NCBI GenBank assembly: GCA_041500225.1
Contig: JBGQLV010000012.1
Span: 1-45,011 of the forward strand
Source of the DNA: 0-14-3-00-41-53 sp041500225
GTDB lineage: Bacteria > Nitrospirota > Thermodesulfovibrionia > Thermodesulfovibrionales > SM23-35
Direction of reading: 5' to 3'
Length of the DNA stretch: 45,011 nt
The position numbers and the translations under genes are program-made. Positions 44,285-45,011 of this stretch are shown here, in pieces; within the stretch, counting starts at the first letter, position 1; every line of letters begins with the position of its first letter. Below the pieces are notes generated by a model. It was given only the letters and a program-made list of their open reading frames with translations, was not told the origin of the DNA and did not search any database.

Positions 44285-44542
44285 TTATTCTCTACCCAGG
44301 AGTTTCAACAATTCCCCATATTCTTTAAATGTTTTCTTAACAGCTTCATCAATTATCTTTTCATCTTTCTCACTTAAAGTTTTGCCTGTAATATCAGTCA
44401 AATATTTCTCGGGGATAGCAAAACTTCTTCCAATTCTTATGGCTTTTATTTGCCCTTTTTTGATTTTTTGGTATACAGCAATTCTGCTGATTCCCAATAT
44501 TTTAGCGAATTGAGCAATAGAAATATATTGAGTCTTTTCCAT
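44285..44542 (-). CDS. Small HTH (excisionase/MerR-like) protein, probable antitoxin of the Fic/Doc toxin
   Basis: The N-terminal winged helix has SIAQFAKILGISRIAVYQKI then KAIRIGRSFAIPEKYL, the HTH_17 excisionase pattern. The C-terminal 30 residues form a charged helix that could cover the toxin. 85 aa. A cluster of GTTAAC-type repeats lies upstream and suits autorepression. Confidence 0.8.
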   Translation of the reverse strand: MEKTQYISIAQFAKILGISRIAVYQKIKKGQIKAIRIGRSFAIPEKYLTDITGKTLSEKDEKIIDEAVKKTFKEYGELLKLLGRE

Positions 44543-44595
44543 AAAGCCCGCCTTTATATTAAATATTTATTTAGTATTTTCAATATGTTAGAGTT

Positions 44596-44649
44596 GTTAA
44601 CAAAATGTTAATCAATTAACAATTGTTAACCAATTTATATTAGGTTAAC
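44596..44649. promoter_or_regulatory. Cluster of GTTAAC/TTAAC repeats upstream of the HTH-Doc operon
   Basis: GTTAAC occurs at 44596-44601, 44625-44630 and 44644-44649, with TTAAC at 44616-44620 and TGTTAAT at 44606-44611 in an AT-rich tract. ATTAACAATTGTTAAC is nearly palindromic. It is a likely operator for the HTH protein. From 44650 to 44767 nothing else is seen. Confidence 0.5.
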
Positions 44650-44767
44650 ATAATAATTAAAGGAAATCAAATAGGATGACCACCAATTATCATTAATCTT
44701 CAGAGCATCTTCAATTTAAAGCTTCGGAAGAAGTTTTAATGTACTCGAAAAAATGCGCTGATTATTT

Positions 44768-44934
44768 AGTGTCTGTCCATAAAGTCGGTTGTTTGTCATT
44801 CCGGACTTGTCGGAGCGACTCTCAGCGAAGACTCGCATCGAGATCCGGAATCCAGAACCTATTGAAAACACTGGATTCCCGCTTTCGCGAGAATGACGAC
44901 TTTTTATGGAAATGACAGTTTATAAACAGACACT
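44768..44934. mobile_element. 167-bp MITE-like relative of the 43523-43655 element
   Basis: The ends AGTGTCTGTCCATAAA (44768-44783) and TTTATAAACAGACACT (44919-44934) are inverted at 14 of 16 positions. The right half nearly repeats the 43523 element (CTGGATTCCCGCTTTCGCGA). The left half has TGTCATTCCGGACTTGTCGG, as at 17332. It ends 2 bp from the mnmG stop codon. Confidence 0.65.
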
Positions 44935-44936
44935 AC

Positions 44937-45011
44937 TCAAGCTCTCCGCTGTCTCTTTAATTTTTCTATTGTTACCAATAAAAGTGAAATTGCAGCGGGG
45001 GTGATGCCGGG
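44937..45011 (-). CDS. mnmG: C-terminal end of tRNA uridine-5-carboxymethylaminomethyl(34) synthesis enzyme MnmG (rest outside window)
   Basis: On the minus strand the last 24 codons read PGITPAAISLLLVTIEKLKR and QRRA before TGA. PAAISLLLV with a basic tail is the usual C-terminus of MnmG (GidA), which modifies wobble uridine in tRNA with MnmE. Only this tail is visible, so the call rests on a short but characteristic motif. Confidence 0.7.
   Translation of the reverse strand, partial: PGITPAAISLLLVTIEKLKRQRRA

Overview
The window reads as a chromosomal stretch of an uncultivated diderm bacterium, most likely Nitrospirota (Thermodesulfovibrionia-like) or a deltaproteobacterium-like relative. 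LptD points to an LPS outer membrane. Other clues are FtsEX-EnvC, split transketolase subunits, an NtrC-type protein, GAF/HD-GYP signalling and many short dispersed palindromic repeats. No rRNA, tRNA or CRISPR was seen. The taxonomic call is inference from gene content and repeat style.

Layout. 1-371: tail of a secreted protein with a CarboxypepD_reg-like domain, then a strong terminator. 617-8969: a tightly packed plus-strand run, trpB-trpA, then (after a palindromic element) GAF/HD-GYP, a cyclic-nucleotide-phosphodiesterase-like metallo-beta-lactamase protein, accD, folC and lptD. Most junctions are 4-bp overlaps. cysC converges on lptD. 9560-12059: accessory island with an AAA_14/DUF4143 ATPase, a truncated antitoxin remnant and a PIN-toxin locus with two antitoxin-like genes. 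12232-19531: split transketolase, ftsE-ftsX-envC, ctpA and a DEDDy exonuclease. 19561-25739: minus-strand genes, including a DUF523/DUF1722 fusion, a lipoprotein with HECHH, an APH-like kinase, an adenosine-kinase-like PfkB protein and uvrC. 25740-28585: the least explained part. It holds an approximately 340-bp region full of nested stems (a candidate structured RNA, possibly HEARO/omega-RNA-like), an unrecognised three-gene cassette and an XRE gene split by an in-frame stop. 28681-43516: a TPR lipoprotein, recD2, accA-dnaE, a penicillin-binding protein 1A gene with a near-ideal promoter, atpB-atpE, an HD protein, a geranylgeranyl-reductase-family flavoprotein and an enhancer-binding-protein homologue with a degenerate ATPase. 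43517-45011: two related MITE-like elements, a Fic/Doc-HTH pair and the 3' end of mnmG.

The most unusual theme is how repeats interact with genes. (i) One GC-rich palindromic repeat sits in frame inside folC (twice), transketolase subunit B and a kinase, adding PPxPPLxKGG-type peptides. (ii) Heptanucleotide microsatellites encode the signal-peptide region of LptD and EnvC and lie just before ftsE. (iii) Two copies of an approximately 160-bp element with long imperfect inverted ends sit between genes in opposite orientations. The best candidates for something undescribed are the 26040-26380 structured region with the neighbouring 26530-27829 cassette, and the approximately 160-bp element family.
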